A stretch of DNA of 52,546 nt from Terriglobales bacterium (GTDB lineage Bacteria; Acidobacteriota; Terriglobia; Terriglobales; Acidobacteriaceae), in assembly GCA_035624455.1 (NCBI GenBank), contig DASPRM010000108.1, positions 1 through 52,546 of the forward strand, written 5' to 3'. Of the stretch, positions 33,820 through 42,547 are shown piece after piece (position 1 is the stretch's first letter; every line of letters starts with the position of its first letter). The notes under the pieces are model-generated. The model searched no databases, was not told the origin of the DNA, and saw only the letters and a list, made by a program, of their open reading frames with translations. A program made the position numbers and the translations under genes.

Positions 33820-34502
33820 ACCTTCTTTTGCTGGGCAAGGGCAAGACCGGCTCTCTGGTGGCCGAGGTGGCGCGCGAGCGTGGCCATCAGGTGCGAGCCG
33901 TCGGCAGCGCGGAAAACCGTGGCGCTGCTGCTCTGACTGCGCAATCCTTGCACGATGTGGATATGGTTATAGACTTCACCACTCCCCACGACGTGGTGGA
34001 CAACATCAAACATTGCGTAGCCGCCGGGATGAACATCGTCGTAGGCACCACCGGATGGTACCAGCAGATCCCCACGATTCGCGAGTTGGTGGAGGAGCGC
34101 GGCATGGGATTGGTTTTCGCCGCCAATTTTTCAGTCGGGGTAAATCTCCTGTTCGAAGCCGCTACGGCAGTAGCGCCGGCATTGCGCCAGGGATATTCCG
34201 GGCGCATCGTGGAGCGGCATCATATCCATAAAAAAGATAAGCCCTCGGGAACGGCCGTCGCCCTCAATAACATCCTGCGCGAAAATTCTGGTGGTATGGA
34301 ATTGCCTATCGATTCCGTCCGGGAAGGCGAGATCGTCGGTGAGCACGTGATTGAACTGGAGTCGCCGAACGATATACTTAGACTGGAGCATTCGGCGAAA
34401 TCGCGCCGCGGCTTTGCTGACGGAGCAGTACGCGCGGCGGAATGGCTTAAAGGCCGGAAAGGCTTTTACGATTTCAAGGATATATTCCGGCAACTGCCGT
34501 AG
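33816..34502 (+). CDS. dapB: 4-hydroxy-tetrahydrodipicolinate reductase
   Basis: A 228-residue reductase of the DAP pathway, slightly shorter than typical DapB. The nucleotide-binding loop is GKGKTGS (7-13) in place of the usual GxxGRMG. The middle VIDFTTPHDVVDNI and VVGTTGW motifs are standard. The catalytic signature ERHHIHKKDKPSGTA (His-His plus Lys) is intact. The altered, basic loop suggests different NADH/NADPH preference, which the sequence alone cannot settle. The ATG overlaps the lysC stop as ATGA. Confidence 0.92.
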   Translation: MNLLLLGKGKTGSLVAEVARERGHQVRAVGSAENRGAAALTAQSLHDVDMVIDFTTPHDVVDNIKHCVAAGMNIVVGTTGWYQQIPTIRELVEERGMGLVFAANFSVGVNLLFEAATAVAPALRQGYSGRIVERHHIHKKDKPSGTAVALNNILRENSGGMELPIDSVREGEIVGEHVIELESPNDILRLEHSAKSRRGFADGAVRAAEWLKGRKGFYDFKDIFRQLP

Positions 34503-34525
34503 GGCTGGAGAGAAGCGAGGTTGAC

Positions 34526-35425
34526 ATGCTGAAATTGCGTGGCTGTGGCACGGCCCTGGTAACACCGTTCAAATCCGATGGCTCGCTTGACGAGCCCGCG
34601 CTGCGCTCCCTGGTGGCCTGGCAGGTGGAGTCGAAAATTGATTTCCTGGTCCCTTGCGGCACGACTGGCGAAACTCCGACGCTGACGCATGACGAGTGGC
34701 TACGAGTCATCGATATCACGATCGAGGTGGCTGGGGGACGCGTGCCCATCGTGGCTGGCGCAACCTCCAACAACACGCGCGAAGCCGTCGACAAGGCCCG
34801 CACTGTGGCTTCACGCCGCGGAGTGGATGCCATCCTCACCGCCTCCCCTTACTACAACAAGCCTACGCAGGAAGGCCAGTATCAACATTTCCGCGCCATC
34901 GCCGACGCGGTGGACAAGCCGCTCGTACTCTACAACGTTCCCGGCCGTACCGGCGCGAACATCGAACCTGCGACCCTGGGCCGTCTGGCGCAGATCGAGA
35001 ACATCATTGCCGTCAAAGAAGCCAGCGGCAACATGTCGCAGATCGCGGATGTTTTCAACGCCGTGCCCAGCAGCTTCCTGGTGTTTTCCGGTGATGACGC
35101 CATTACTTTGCCGGTGATCTCTCTCGGCGGCGTTGGCATTATTTCGGTGGCCTCCAACGAGATTCCCCGGGAGATGGCGGAGATGACGAACGCCGCTCTC
35201 AAAGGCGACTGGACGAATGCGCGCCGCCTCCAGCGAACTTACCTTCCGCTGATGCAAGCGAATTTCCTCGAATCCAATCCCATGCCGGTCAAAGCAGTGC
35301 TGGCCATGATGGGACGGCTTGAAGAGAACTACCGTCTGCCGATGGTGCGAGTGAAGCCCGAAACCCGCGCCAAGCTCGAGAAGATTGCGGCCAGCGTCGG
35401 CCTGCTGCAGCCCACGGCAGCGTGA
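34526..35425 (+). CDS. dapA: 4-hydroxy-tetrahydrodipicolinate synthase
   Basis: A 299-residue TIM-barrel aldolase that condenses pyruvate with aspartate semialdehyde. The Schiff-base lysine is Lys164 (AVKEASGN), with Tyr136 in LYNVPGRTG and the CGTTGE substrate loop at 44-49. The length is standard. It is the last gene of the lysine cluster, 23 nt after dapB. No LYS riboswitch is visible upstream of asd, so control is probably enzymatic through the lysC ACT domains. Confidence 0.95.
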   Translation: MLKLRGCGTALVTPFKSDGSLDEPALRSLVAWQVESKIDFLVPCGTTGETPTLTHDEWLRVIDITIEVAGGRVPIVAGATSNNTREAVDKARTVASRRGVDAILTASPYYNKPTQEGQYQHFRAIADAVDKPLVLYNVPGRTGANIEPATLGRLAQIENIIAVKEASGNMSQIADVFNAVPSSFLVFSGDDAITLPVISLGGVGIISVASNEIPREMAEMTNAALKGDWTNARRLQRTYLPLMQANFLESNPMPVKAVLAMMGRLEENYRLPMVRVKPETRAKLEKIAASVGLLQPTAA

Positions 35426-35446
35426 GCCGGCAGTGACGTGCTAACA

Positions 35447-35475
35447 CCGCGGACAGGAGTCATCGCGCCCCACAT
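35447..35475. repeat. Degenerate copy of the CCGCGGACAGGAGT element
   Basis: The first 14 bases (CCGCGGACAGGAGT) are identical to the complement of 37280-37293, and the following CGCGCCCCACAT resembles the other copy's CGCGCCACACAT. The hairpin arm is broken here. It lies in the 141-nt gap between dapA and a secreted-protein gene. Confidence 0.5.
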
Positions 35476-35566
35476 CCTTCCTGCTAACCGAGGCGAGCTC
35501 GGTCTCGTCCAACTCTTCAAGCTAACCTGGTAACTTCCGACTTTTATTCTCAATCCCGGAGGACTC

Positions 35567-36124
35567 ATGATGCATTTTCTTCGGCAGACTTCTTTTCTCG
35601 TATCAGTTCTGATTTGTGCATCTGCGGCAGTGTCTCAGCAGACAGGAAAGACACTTCCGTCGGTCGAGACTAGCGCGAGCCCGGAAATGAATCGGCTAGC
35701 GAAGGCATTTGCCGGGGATTGGGACACCGTCGAGACCATGGAGCCCAGTCAGGCTCTTTCCAATGGCGCTGGACGGCGCGGCTTCAATCATTGGGGACTG
35801 GGCACGGGTGGAACGACATTCATCGGCGAGGGACAGTCGGACGGCTCAGCAGGAAAATTGAGCTTCCTGATCGTGTTGTGGTGGGACAAGGATGCCAGCC
35901 TCTATCACTTTTTCATGTGTTACAACAGCCACAAACATCCCTGCGAGGTGCGTGGTACGGCGCATTGGGAAGGCGAGACGCTGGTGAACGACTACGACGA
36001 GATGGTTAATGGCAAGAAAACGAAAATTCCAGGATTGGTATACGGAGATTACCCCAACCTCATTCACGATCGTGGAGGCAATGGATGCCGGCGACGGGAC
36101 CATGAAGAAGCAGATCACGACTAG
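35567..36124 (+). CDS. Secreted DUF1579-like protein, 3' end apparently frameshifted
   Basis: As read, 185 residues with a signal peptide (LVSVLICASAAVSQQ) and a small beta-barrel-type domain (MNRLAKAFAGDWDTVE ... FLIVLWWDKDASLYHFF ... AHWEGETLVNDYDEMVNGKK) like the DUF1579/lipocalin-type secreted proteins of acidobacteria. After about residue 151 the sequence turns basic and unlike the family. In the +2 frame from the AAAA run at 36023-36026 it continues sensibly as FQDWYTEITPTSFTIVEAMD, then AGDGTMKKQITTRLTRR, to a TGA at 36138-36140. One extra A therefore probably breaks the gene, or is a sequencing error. A GGAGGA site precedes the start. Confidence 0.65.
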   Translation: MMHFLRQTSFLVSVLICASAAVSQQTGKTLPSVETSASPEMNRLAKAFAGDWDTVETMEPSQALSNGAGRRGFNHWGLGTGGTTFIGEGQSDGSAGKLSFLIVLWWDKDASLYHFFMCYNSHKHPCEVRGTAHWEGETLVNDYDEMVNGKKTKIPGLVYGDYPNLIHDRGGNGCRRRDHEEADHD

Positions 36125-36143
36125 GTTGACGCGAAGATGAAGC

Positions 36144-37130
36144 TTATTCGTTGTCGTGAGTTATCGGATTCCAGTTCCCATCGCTGTTATTGCGATACCA
36201 CTCACGCCAGAGGGCGGCGTCGTGGGGTATGGTCTGTCCGGTAATGTCGCGGAGGGCCTGAAAGACCCACTTATGGGTTTCGGGGTCGAGCGCAGGATCG
36301 TCAGCAAAATCGAGCAGCTTGGGCACGGCGTGGCGGCGCTGTTTCTCGCTCAGCATGCCGGATTGAGCCAGGCCACAGGCCGCGCGCTCGCGGATCATGG
36401 CCGAGGGATCATCATGAAAGACTTCGAGTAATGGAGCAATGGTCTCGTCAGTGCCGATATAGGACAGGCCCTCTACCGCCCAATAGCGAATGTTAATGTT
36501 CGCGTCGTGGATGGAAGCAATCAGAATCTGAGCGGCGCGCTGCGGTTCGATGCCGCGGCTGCCGAGCAGACCGATATCCCACAGAGCGTTGGCGCGGGGT
36601 CCCTGCTCGCCGTTGCGGGCGTCGGGCTCGAGGCGGTCAACGGTGGCCGAGGCTTTTTCCAGATTGCGCGCGGCAAGGTCGACTTCGATGGCAGCCGCCC
36701 GAACCCGCAGATCGTCTGAGTTCAGGGCGGTGACAAACAAACCGTTGAGGTGATCGTCCAACGTGATCTGACCCCGCCAACTGTTGACGCGAGCCGCGAT
36801 CTCATCATTCGCGCCCTTGAAATGGTTGATGGAGCGTTCCAGCAGAAGTCCTGCCTGGGCCTGCGGGCTCATTTTGTCCAGCACTTCGATTTCGTGTTCC
36901 GACAAGACGTTGGCCGAGGCCGGTTTCGGGTCGCCGTGAAGGCTGAGCAATTCTTCGATCTCCTGCCAGGCTGCCCGCGCGGTGGGTGTCCCGACAAAAA
37001 GGAACAATAGAGTCAGCAAGAGCACGAGGACACCGACCGCCAGGAAGCGCCGTGGTCCGCCTGGCGTGGGCGGTTTCATGGAAGGCGGAGTTCCGACTTC
37101 AGTGGGCGGTGGAGTGAGTACCGTGTTCAT
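36144..37130 (-). CDS. Membrane-anchored HEAT-repeat protein
   Basis: I start at ATG 37130 (MNTVLTPPPTEVG); the frame is open to 37259 but the extra 43 residues look non-coding. The 328-residue product has a Pro-rich cytosolic N-terminus, one transmembrane helix (FLAVGVLVLLLTLLFLFVG) and a periplasmic alpha-helical part. That part contains HEAT/PBS-lyase repeats (LRVRAAAIEVDLA, INIRYWAVEGLSYIGTDETIAPLLEVFHDD, IRERAACGLAQSG), which usually serve as protein-binding scaffolds. It ends WREWYRNNSDGNWNP, a motif I have seen at the end of similar acidobacterial HEAT proteins. No partner is evident. Confidence 0.75.
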   Translation of the reverse strand: MNTVLTPPPTEVGTPPSMKPPTPGGPRRFLAVGVLVLLLTLLFLFVGTPTARAAWQEIEELLSLHGDPKPASANVLSEHEIEVLDKMSPQAQAGLLLERSINHFKGANDEIAARVNSWRGQITLDDHLNGLFVTALNSDDLRVRAAAIEVDLAARNLEKASATVDRLEPDARNGEQGPRANALWDIGLLGSRGIEPQRAAQILIASIHDANINIRYWAVEGLSYIGTDETIAPLLEVFHDDPSAMIRERAACGLAQSGMLSEKQRRHAVPKLLDFADDPALDPETHKWVFQALRDITGQTIPHDAALWREWYRNNSDGNWNPITHDNE

Positions 37131-37263
37131 GCCATTCCAGTGTAGGACGCGCCCGGACGGCGCAAAACGTGACTTTGGTAAGCGTACCGAAGTGCTGGTG
37201 TTGGCAGGTACATGCGCTGGGACGAACTGGCGATCAATGAAGATGAACTGCTGATTCAAGGTG

Positions 37264-37293
37264 CATGTGTGGCGCGGACACTCCTGTCCGCGG
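37264..37293. repeat. CGCGGACA hairpin element
   Basis: CGCGGACA (37273-37280) and TGTCCGCG (37285-37292) form a perfect 8-bp stem with a 4-nt loop. Related sequence occurs at 35447-35475. It sits at the 3' end of the minus-strand glycosyltransferase gene; there is no T-tract, so simple termination is unlikely. Confidence 0.5.
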
Positions 37294-37295
37294 AT

Positions 37296-38522
37296 TTACC
37301 GTGCTGACAGTGAGGCATGCTTGTCGCCGGCTGTTTCCAATATTGGCATCAATTGCTCTAAATGCCGCTCCAGCGTGAACTTGCTGGCGCGGCGGAAAGC
37401 GCCGTGGCGCAGACTGGCATAGCCGGCTAGGTCCGCGAGAGCGCGAACGATGGCTTGCGAGAGAGCGTCGGCGCGCGGAGGGTCGGCGTCCGCCAGGCAG
37501 CCATTCACTCCTTCCTCCAGCCACTCCGGGATGCCGCCGGTGGCGAAGGCAGCGGTGGGAACACCGTGAAGTCCGGCTTCGAGTCCAGCCAGTCCGAAGG
37601 GCTCGGGCCAAAGGCTGGGCATGACCAGGAGATGAGTGCGCGAGAAGCAATCGCGCAGGCCGTCCCCGGACAACCATCCGGTGAATTCAACTTTAAGCGC
37701 AGTGTGACGATCGGTGATGGAACGCGCCATCGATTCCCAGCGTTGGCGGTTGGGGCCGTCTCCGGCAAAGCTCACGTGCAATTCATGCTCGAGTTGCTGC
37801 AGCACGGCAGGCAATGCCTCCAGGAGAACATGGCCGCCTTTCAAAAAGTCCATGCGCCCAAGGAACAACAGGCGCCAAGGTTCACGGGCAGCAGGGGGAG
37901 AAAGAAGCTCCGGCTCAGCCTCCAGACAAGCTTGCGGGAACAAGTGAATAGCGTGCCCGGAGAGTCCATGCCTTGCCAGTTCCTCTGCCAGGTAGCGGGA
38001 ATTGGTAACGATGGATTGATAGCGATGCAAGAAGCGGTTGCGCGCGGATTGCAGCTGAAACGAATTCCACATGGCCATGGGATTTAGTCCTCCGCAGCGA
38101 TGCGGGTAGTAGTGGAGCAGGCAACCCCCTCCGAACCTGCGCTGGCAGGGGCGAGGTATGGGCGACTTGAAAGTCTTTTCGCCGCTAATGCAGGTTCCGT
38201 AGAAGTTGTGCATGAAGAAGACGGCGGGCGCAACCTCGAGCAGCGCTGCTTCCAGATGAGGATCGACAAGACCGTGGCAGAAGAGAACGTCGGGGTCGAA
38301 TCGCCGCACAGAATGAAGGGCCTGCCGGCGCCCGAAGCCTTCGACAATCCAGCAGGGCGAACCTGCGGGAAGCTCTATCTCTGATCGGGATGCGGGCGCG
38401 TCTATTTCCGCGAGCAGCCCGATCTCGTGCCCGGTCTGCGCCAGGGCAGGCAGGAGGGCGGAGAGGTAGGTCTCGCTTCCGCCAGCCTGGCGGTAATGGT
38501 GGTTCGCGACGGCAATCCGCAT
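37296..38522 (-). CDS. GT4 family glycosyltransferase
   Basis: A 408-residue GT-B retaining glycosyltransferase, with an N-terminal acceptor domain (MRIAVANHHYRQAGGSETYLSALLPAL) and a C-terminal nucleotide-sugar domain. The C-terminal domain shows LLFLGRMDFLKGGHVLLEAL and the E-x7-E motif in PEPFGLAGLEAG. A Cys-rich stretch (HNFYGTCISGEKTF ... CQRRFGGGCLLHYYPHRCGG) sits in the N-domain; similar Cys patterns occur in other polysaccharide GT4s. It is cytosolic or peripheral and transfers an unidentified sugar. It lies at the left edge of the polysaccharide locus and is divergent from the acyltransferase. Confidence 0.85.
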   Translation of the reverse strand: MRIAVANHHYRQAGGSETYLSALLPALAQTGHEIGLLAEIDAPASRSEIELPAGSPCWIVEGFGRRQALHSVRRFDPDVLFCHGLVDPHLEAALLEVAPAVFFMHNFYGTCISGEKTFKSPIPRPCQRRFGGGCLLHYYPHRCGGLNPMAMWNSFQLQSARNRFLHRYQSIVTNSRYLAEELARHGLSGHAIHLFPQACLEAEPELLSPPAAREPWRLLFLGRMDFLKGGHVLLEALPAVLQQLEHELHVSFAGDGPNRQRWESMARSITDRHTALKVEFTGWLSGDGLRDCFSRTHLLVMPSLWPEPFGLAGLEAGLHGVPTAAFATGGIPEWLEEGVNGCLADADPPRADALSQAIVRALADLAGYASLRHGAFRRASKFTLERHLEQLMPILETAGDKHASLSAR

Positions 38523-38583
38523 TCCCAGTCACTCTAGTTGCTATTCCCGGACAAATACAGTGTGTAGTTAAGTTACAAGCGGG

Positions 38584-39768
38584 TTGAACATCAAACAGAT
38601 TCCAGATCTCGACGGAGTGCGGGGTATCGCGATCCTGCTCGTGCTTCTTCTGCATTTTTCAAAGTTGGTTAACTGGTACCCGCTGGTGAAAAGCGCTGCT
38701 GTGGGTTGGGTGGGCGTCAATTTGTTCTTTGTGCTCTCTGGGTTTCTGATTACCGGAATTTTGCTGGACGCGAAGGGCAGCAAACGGTACTTCCGCAATT
38801 TCTATGCGCGGCGTGTTCTGCGTATCTTTCCTTTGTATTTCGGCTTTCTGGCACTGGTGCTAATGCTATCGCCCTGGTTTGTCTCGGCCCCGAGTGTGAA
38901 TGCCTTGCGTCGGGAGACGCCGTGGTATTTGAGCTATCTGTTTAACTGGCGTGCGGCAAGTGCTCAAGTCCCGCTTGGGCATCTCTGGTCGCTGGCTGTC
39001 GAGGAACAGTTCTACCTGGTTTGGCCTTTTCTGGTGTACGTGATGAGCAGTCGAGCACTCAAAATCACTTGCTTCGGATTGATTTTTGGCTCGTGCGTCT
39101 TTCGCGTGATTGCTGTGGCGTATGGCTTTCCCAGGTTCGCTTACTTCGCCACGCCGGCTTGCATGGAGGAATTGGCCTATGGAGCGCTGGGCGCAGTGAT
39201 GGTACGTGAGTCTGGTTCGCTATGGTGGCGGAACAGGGCCCTAGGAGTCGGAGCAATCGGATTTGTCGCAGTCTTCGCTGCTGCCCGGGGATTTGAGCCA
39301 AACAAGCCTCTTGTGATCACGGCAGGAGTTGCGAGTCTCTCGTTGAGCTTCTTTGCGATTGTGCTCCTGGCGTATGCGGGCAACTGGAGTTGGTTGCGCG
39401 CAATGCCACTGAGATGGTTAGGGAAGTACAGCTACGGTCTCTACATTTTGCATTTTCCGATCGTGCTTTACTGCGAGCGCTGGGGAGGACTCGCGGCAGC
39501 TTCGGCAGGCATCCTTGCCTCTTGCGGGCTGGCGTGGATCTCTTACACACTGTATGAACAGCGCTTTCTAAAACTGAAAGACCGTTTTTTGGCTTTCGAT
39601 ACTAGCCCGGCCGTCTCTGTGAAAGCGCGGCAGAACTCGCTGTTGTCGCAGGCCTCAGAAGGGGGCGCGGACGAGCCGAGATGGGCCGAACACGATCCAG
39701 CCCTTGCATCCGGCTTTCCTGCTGACGACTGGTTGGGTAAAGAAATACATGAAAGCCCTCAACCCTGA
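38584..39768 (+). CDS. Acyltransferase family 3 (OafA/YrhL-like)
   Basis: A 394-residue integral membrane acyltransferase that O-acylates surface glycans. Ten or so helices are visible. The family opening IPDLDGVRGIAILLVLLLHF contains the catalytic His, and RRVLRIFPLYF and GHLWSLAVEEQFYLVWP are the further signature blocks. The start is TTG (MNIKQIPDLDG). No SGNH domain follows. The last 54 codons run antisense into the end of the neighbouring membrane-protein gene, an overlap of 167 bases. It is the only plus-strand gene of the polysaccharide locus and probably adds acetyl groups to its product. Confidence 0.87.
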   Translation: MNIKQIPDLDGVRGIAILLVLLLHFSKLVNWYPLVKSAAVGWVGVNLFFVLSGFLITGILLDAKGSKRYFRNFYARRVLRIFPLYFGFLALVLMLSPWFVSAPSVNALRRETPWYLSYLFNWRAASAQVPLGHLWSLAVEEQFYLVWPFLVYVMSSRALKITCFGLIFGSCVFRVIAVAYGFPRFAYFATPACMEELAYGALGAVMVRESGSLWWRNRALGVGAIGFVAVFAAARGFEPNKPLVITAGVASLSLSFFAIVLLAYAGNWSWLRAMPLRWLGKYSYGLYILHFPIVLYCERWGGLAAASAGILASCGLAWISYTLYEQRFLKLKDRFLAFDTSPAVSVKARQNSLLSQASEGGADEPRWAEHDPALASGFPADDWLGKEIHESPQP

Positions 39769-41308
39769 GTGGGGAAGAGGGCGCAAGCGCGATGTATCCA
39801 GCGGCCAGGGCCTCGGTTTGCGACGAGTCGTTGTCTGCCAGAACTACCGAAGCGAAATGATGCTGTCGCAATAATTGAAGCAGGCTGGGTTGCATCAGGC
39901 CCCGCGAAACCGCGGCGGACTCGTAGATAGGATCGGGATTATAGGCGGGATAACGATCATCGGTCGCGTACCACGGCAGCAGCAGCACTTCGTCTCGAAT
40001 GTAAAGCGGCTTGGGAAGGGACTGGAGTTGCGAGGCCAGCTTCTGGCGCTGAGCCAGCTGTTCAGGAAACGCCAATTGGACATGCCACGGAGTTCGGCCC
40101 TGCTTGAGTTGCGACACTGATCCCAGCCCGAAATCGCCCGTCCTGAGACCTTGGCCTTGAGAGGATGAGCCAAAAGCAATCAGATAGCCCAACTGGGCAG
40201 CTGGATAAGCAAGCCAGGCCAGTGCAAGCAACAGAACCACGTACCGCAGCTGGTTTTGCTGCGGCTCGATGATCGCAGGCGCCAGCTCCGAAAAAGCCAG
40301 GGCTGCAGCCGCGACGAAGACTTCCAGGAGATGATTCTTGGCTGCTCCTTGCTTGGAAAGCAGCAGGCTGGCCAGCGGAACGCCGGCCAGCAGAGTGCAA
40401 GTCATCATAGCTAGCACAGGTGCTTCCAAGAAATTCTTCCAGCCGCGCGCTCCCAGCCGCACCACGGCGAGAGCGGCCAAAATCCAAACGATGAGATTGA
40501 GAATGATTACCTTGCCCCATTCAGAGAAAGCGTCGTGCCAGGAGTAGGACGCGACCACGCGGGGAGCCGCAAGAATGTTGTATCGATAGACTTCGCCCCC
40601 AATTGCCAACGTGAACACAACGAGTGTCCCGAAGGTTGCGATCAACACCCCAAGCAAGCGGAAACGTCGCGAGAGCAGGAAAAACAGGCAAACTCCCAGC
40701 AGCAGGGCGATCGCAGACTGCTTCATCGACCACGAGGCGTAGTACAAAAGCGCGCTGAGGATCATCCAGACGCTGGAATCTCGGTCGACGGCACACAGGG
40801 TGGCAAGCATAGCGAAGGTTGCGATGCTGACGGCAATCACGTCTGGCCGGATTGTCAGCACGTACCAGCCCAGAAAAGATGTGCTGAGCCAGACGAGGCT
40901 GGCAGTCATGATTGCCAGCAATAGCGCGCGCTTTCTCAGCGTTTCCGGCAGGGATCGCAGCATCAACGCGGCTGAACCGGCGATGCCAAGCGCGCAGAAG
41001 CAAAATGTCAGGATCCTTCCGTATACCAGGAGGCGGGCATCGCTCATTCGCAGCCCAGATAGAAGGCTGGCATACAGATAATAGAAGAGCCAGTTGTACA
41101 AGGTTAGCGAGAAGGAATTGCGGTTGGGCCATTCATAGAGTGGAAACCCGTGTTGCACCTTCCATAGGGAGTAGGCCATCAGCGATTCCGAGCCGTTGGT
41201 GGGATAAAGGGCGCCCGCCCGGAGATTGGACGAGAAGCGAACTCCCAGAATCGCGGCGCAAGCCACACAATTCAGAACCAGCAGAGCAATCGTGAGCCGA
41301 CGAGACAT
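39602..41308 (-). CDS. Polytopic membrane protein, GT-C (ArnT/GT39-like) fold
   Basis: A roughly 568-residue membrane protein with about ten to twelve helices. It starts at ATG 41308 (MSRRLTIALLVLNC) or at the TTG four codons earlier. An early loop (YPTNGSESLMAYSLWKVQHGFPLYEWP) resembles the first periplasmic loop of lipid-linked-sugar glycosyltransferases and contains the expected acidic Glu. A soluble periplasmic domain ends the protein. It may transfer a polyprenyl-phosphate sugar on the periplasmic side. The final 50 residues are Arg/Pro/Ser-rich and overlap the acyltransferase gene, so the true end could be unusual. The family call is moderate because no short diagnostic motif exists. 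Confidence 0.65.
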   Translation of the reverse strand: MSRRLTIALLVLNCVACAAILGVRFSSNLRAGALYPTNGSESLMAYSLWKVQHGFPLYEWPNRNSFSLTLYNWLFYYLYASLLSGLRMSDARLLVYGRILTFCFCALGIAGSAALMLRSLPETLRKRALLLAIMTASLVWLSTSFLGWYVLTIRPDVIAVSIATFAMLATLCAVDRDSSVWMILSALLYYASWSMKQSAIALLLGVCLFFLLSRRFRLLGVLIATFGTLVVFTLAIGGEVYRYNILAAPRVVASYSWHDAFSEWGKVIILNLIVWILAALAVVRLGARGWKNFLEAPVLAMMTCTLLAGVPLASLLLSKQGAAKNHLLEVFVAAAALAFSELAPAIIEPQQNQLRYVVLLLALAWLAYPAAQLGYLIAFGSSSQGQGLRTGDFGLGSVSQLKQGRTPWHVQLAFPEQLAQRQKLASQLQSLPKPLYIRDEVLLLPWYATDDRYPAYNPDPIYESAAVSRGLMQPSLLQLLRQHHFASVVLADNDSSQTEALAAGYIALAPSSPLRVEGFHVFLYPTSRQQESRMQGLDRVRPISARPRPLLRPATTASSAALSQRRPG

Positions 41309-41380
41309 GGGACTGCGCAAAATTCAGATTAGAAGAACCTGCGATTGTGTCAGATAGAGCGCAGCCGAGGCTATTACCAG

Positions 41381-42544
41381 TCAGACGCCGAGTGTGACCG
41401 GTGATTCGCACAATCGATTCAGAACTACGGGCCAATCGAAGTGCTCACGATAAAACTCGCGGGCGCGGGTTCCAAGCTGCCGACGCAGGTGAGAGTCGGC
41501 GAGCAGACGCAGTGTCTGCGCCACGAGTTGATCCGAACTCGCTGCTGGGGCAAGCAGTAGCGCATTACTACGCCCCCAGAGATCTTCGCTGAGCTTTCCC
41601 AATGTCGAGACCACCGGCAGGCCATGAGAGAGGCAGGCCATCAGACTGGTACGGCGGGAACTAGCGCCGTCGGGATAAGGCTGAAGCATCAGATCGCAGG
41701 CTGCGAGATGAAGCGAAAGCTCACGGCTGCTAAGACGCCCGCCCCCATGAATGCGGCCGGCGAACTGAGGATGTTGCGATGACAACAACTGTGCCTCCGC
41801 GTCACTGCCACGGCCGAGCTGAAGGACGTTTGCCGTTGAACATTCGGTAAGAACCGTTTGCAGAGCGGGACGAAGGATGCCTGAAATCAGATTTCCATAG
41901 GTGCCGAGGTGGCCGATCAGGGTCGATTGGTCATCGCCAAGATAGCGGGCACGAATAGTTGCGCTGGTGCCGGGATCGGAAAACACCGGTACCGTGCTCG
42001 GGATTGGCAACCACACAAATGGGAGCGACGGGGGTGCGTAAGGGCGGAGCATTGGCTCCCAAGCGGGGATCGAAATAAACACGCGGTTGGCGGCTTTCAG
42101 CAATGTTGATGTCATTACGCGATGCAGGGCTGCGGGCAAGTTCTGCCGCCAGGATTTTGCGCTGAAAGAGAGGAAAGGTTCGTGGATCATTAAATCCAGC
42201 AGGTCGCCCTTTCTCGCGCGTGCTGCGATCCATCGGCAGAAAGCAAGATTCATCGACCTCCGCCCGTAGCCATGCGGCACCCACTGCAACAAAATCCTGC
42301 GTGGATGAGGAAACTCCTCCAGCAGGGCGCCGGCATGGCGGAGATCGCGAGGGGAGAAGGAACCCATCTCCGGATGGTGTCTAACGCCTGGTTGCCTAGG
42401 CAGCGGGTCAGCCGAATCCGGCGGGTACCAGACGTGTACCGAATCACCGCGGCGGGCGAGTTCGCCGGCGAGGAGATAGCTGTAATCGGCAACCCCTCCC
42501 ATCCGGGGCGGATACTCGCAGGTGATAATGTGCCATTCAGGCAT
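41381..42544 (-). CDS. GT4-type glycosyltransferase
   Basis: A 387-residue GT-B enzyme. The N-terminus WHIITCEYPPRMGGVADYSYLLAGEL is the standard acceptor-domain start (PPxxGGVADY). The C-domain shows LIGHLGTYG and, instead of the usual E-x7-E, a YPDGASSRRTSLMACLSHGLPVVS block, a pattern found in a GT4 subgroup. Donor and acceptor are unknown. It begins three bases after the stop of the upstream glycosyltransferase, so they are co-translated in one operon with the export genes. Confidence 0.82.
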   Translation of the reverse strand: MPEWHIITCEYPPRMGGVADYSYLLAGELARRGDSVHVWYPPDSADPLPRQPGVRHHPEMGSFSPRDLRHAGALLEEFPHPRRILLQWVPHGYGRRSMNLAFCRWIAARARKGDLLDLMIHEPFLSFSAKSWRQNLPAALHRVMTSTLLKAANRVFISIPAWEPMLRPYAPPSLPFVWLPIPSTVPVFSDPGTSATIRARYLGDDQSTLIGHLGTYGNLISGILRPALQTVLTECSTANVLQLGRGSDAEAQLLSSQHPQFAGRIHGGGRLSSRELSLHLAACDLMLQPYPDGASSRRTSLMACLSHGLPVVSTLGKLSEDLWGRSNALLLAPAASSDQLVAQTLRLLADSHLRRQLGTRAREFYREHFDWPVVLNRLCESPVTLGV

Positions 42545-42547
42545 AGG

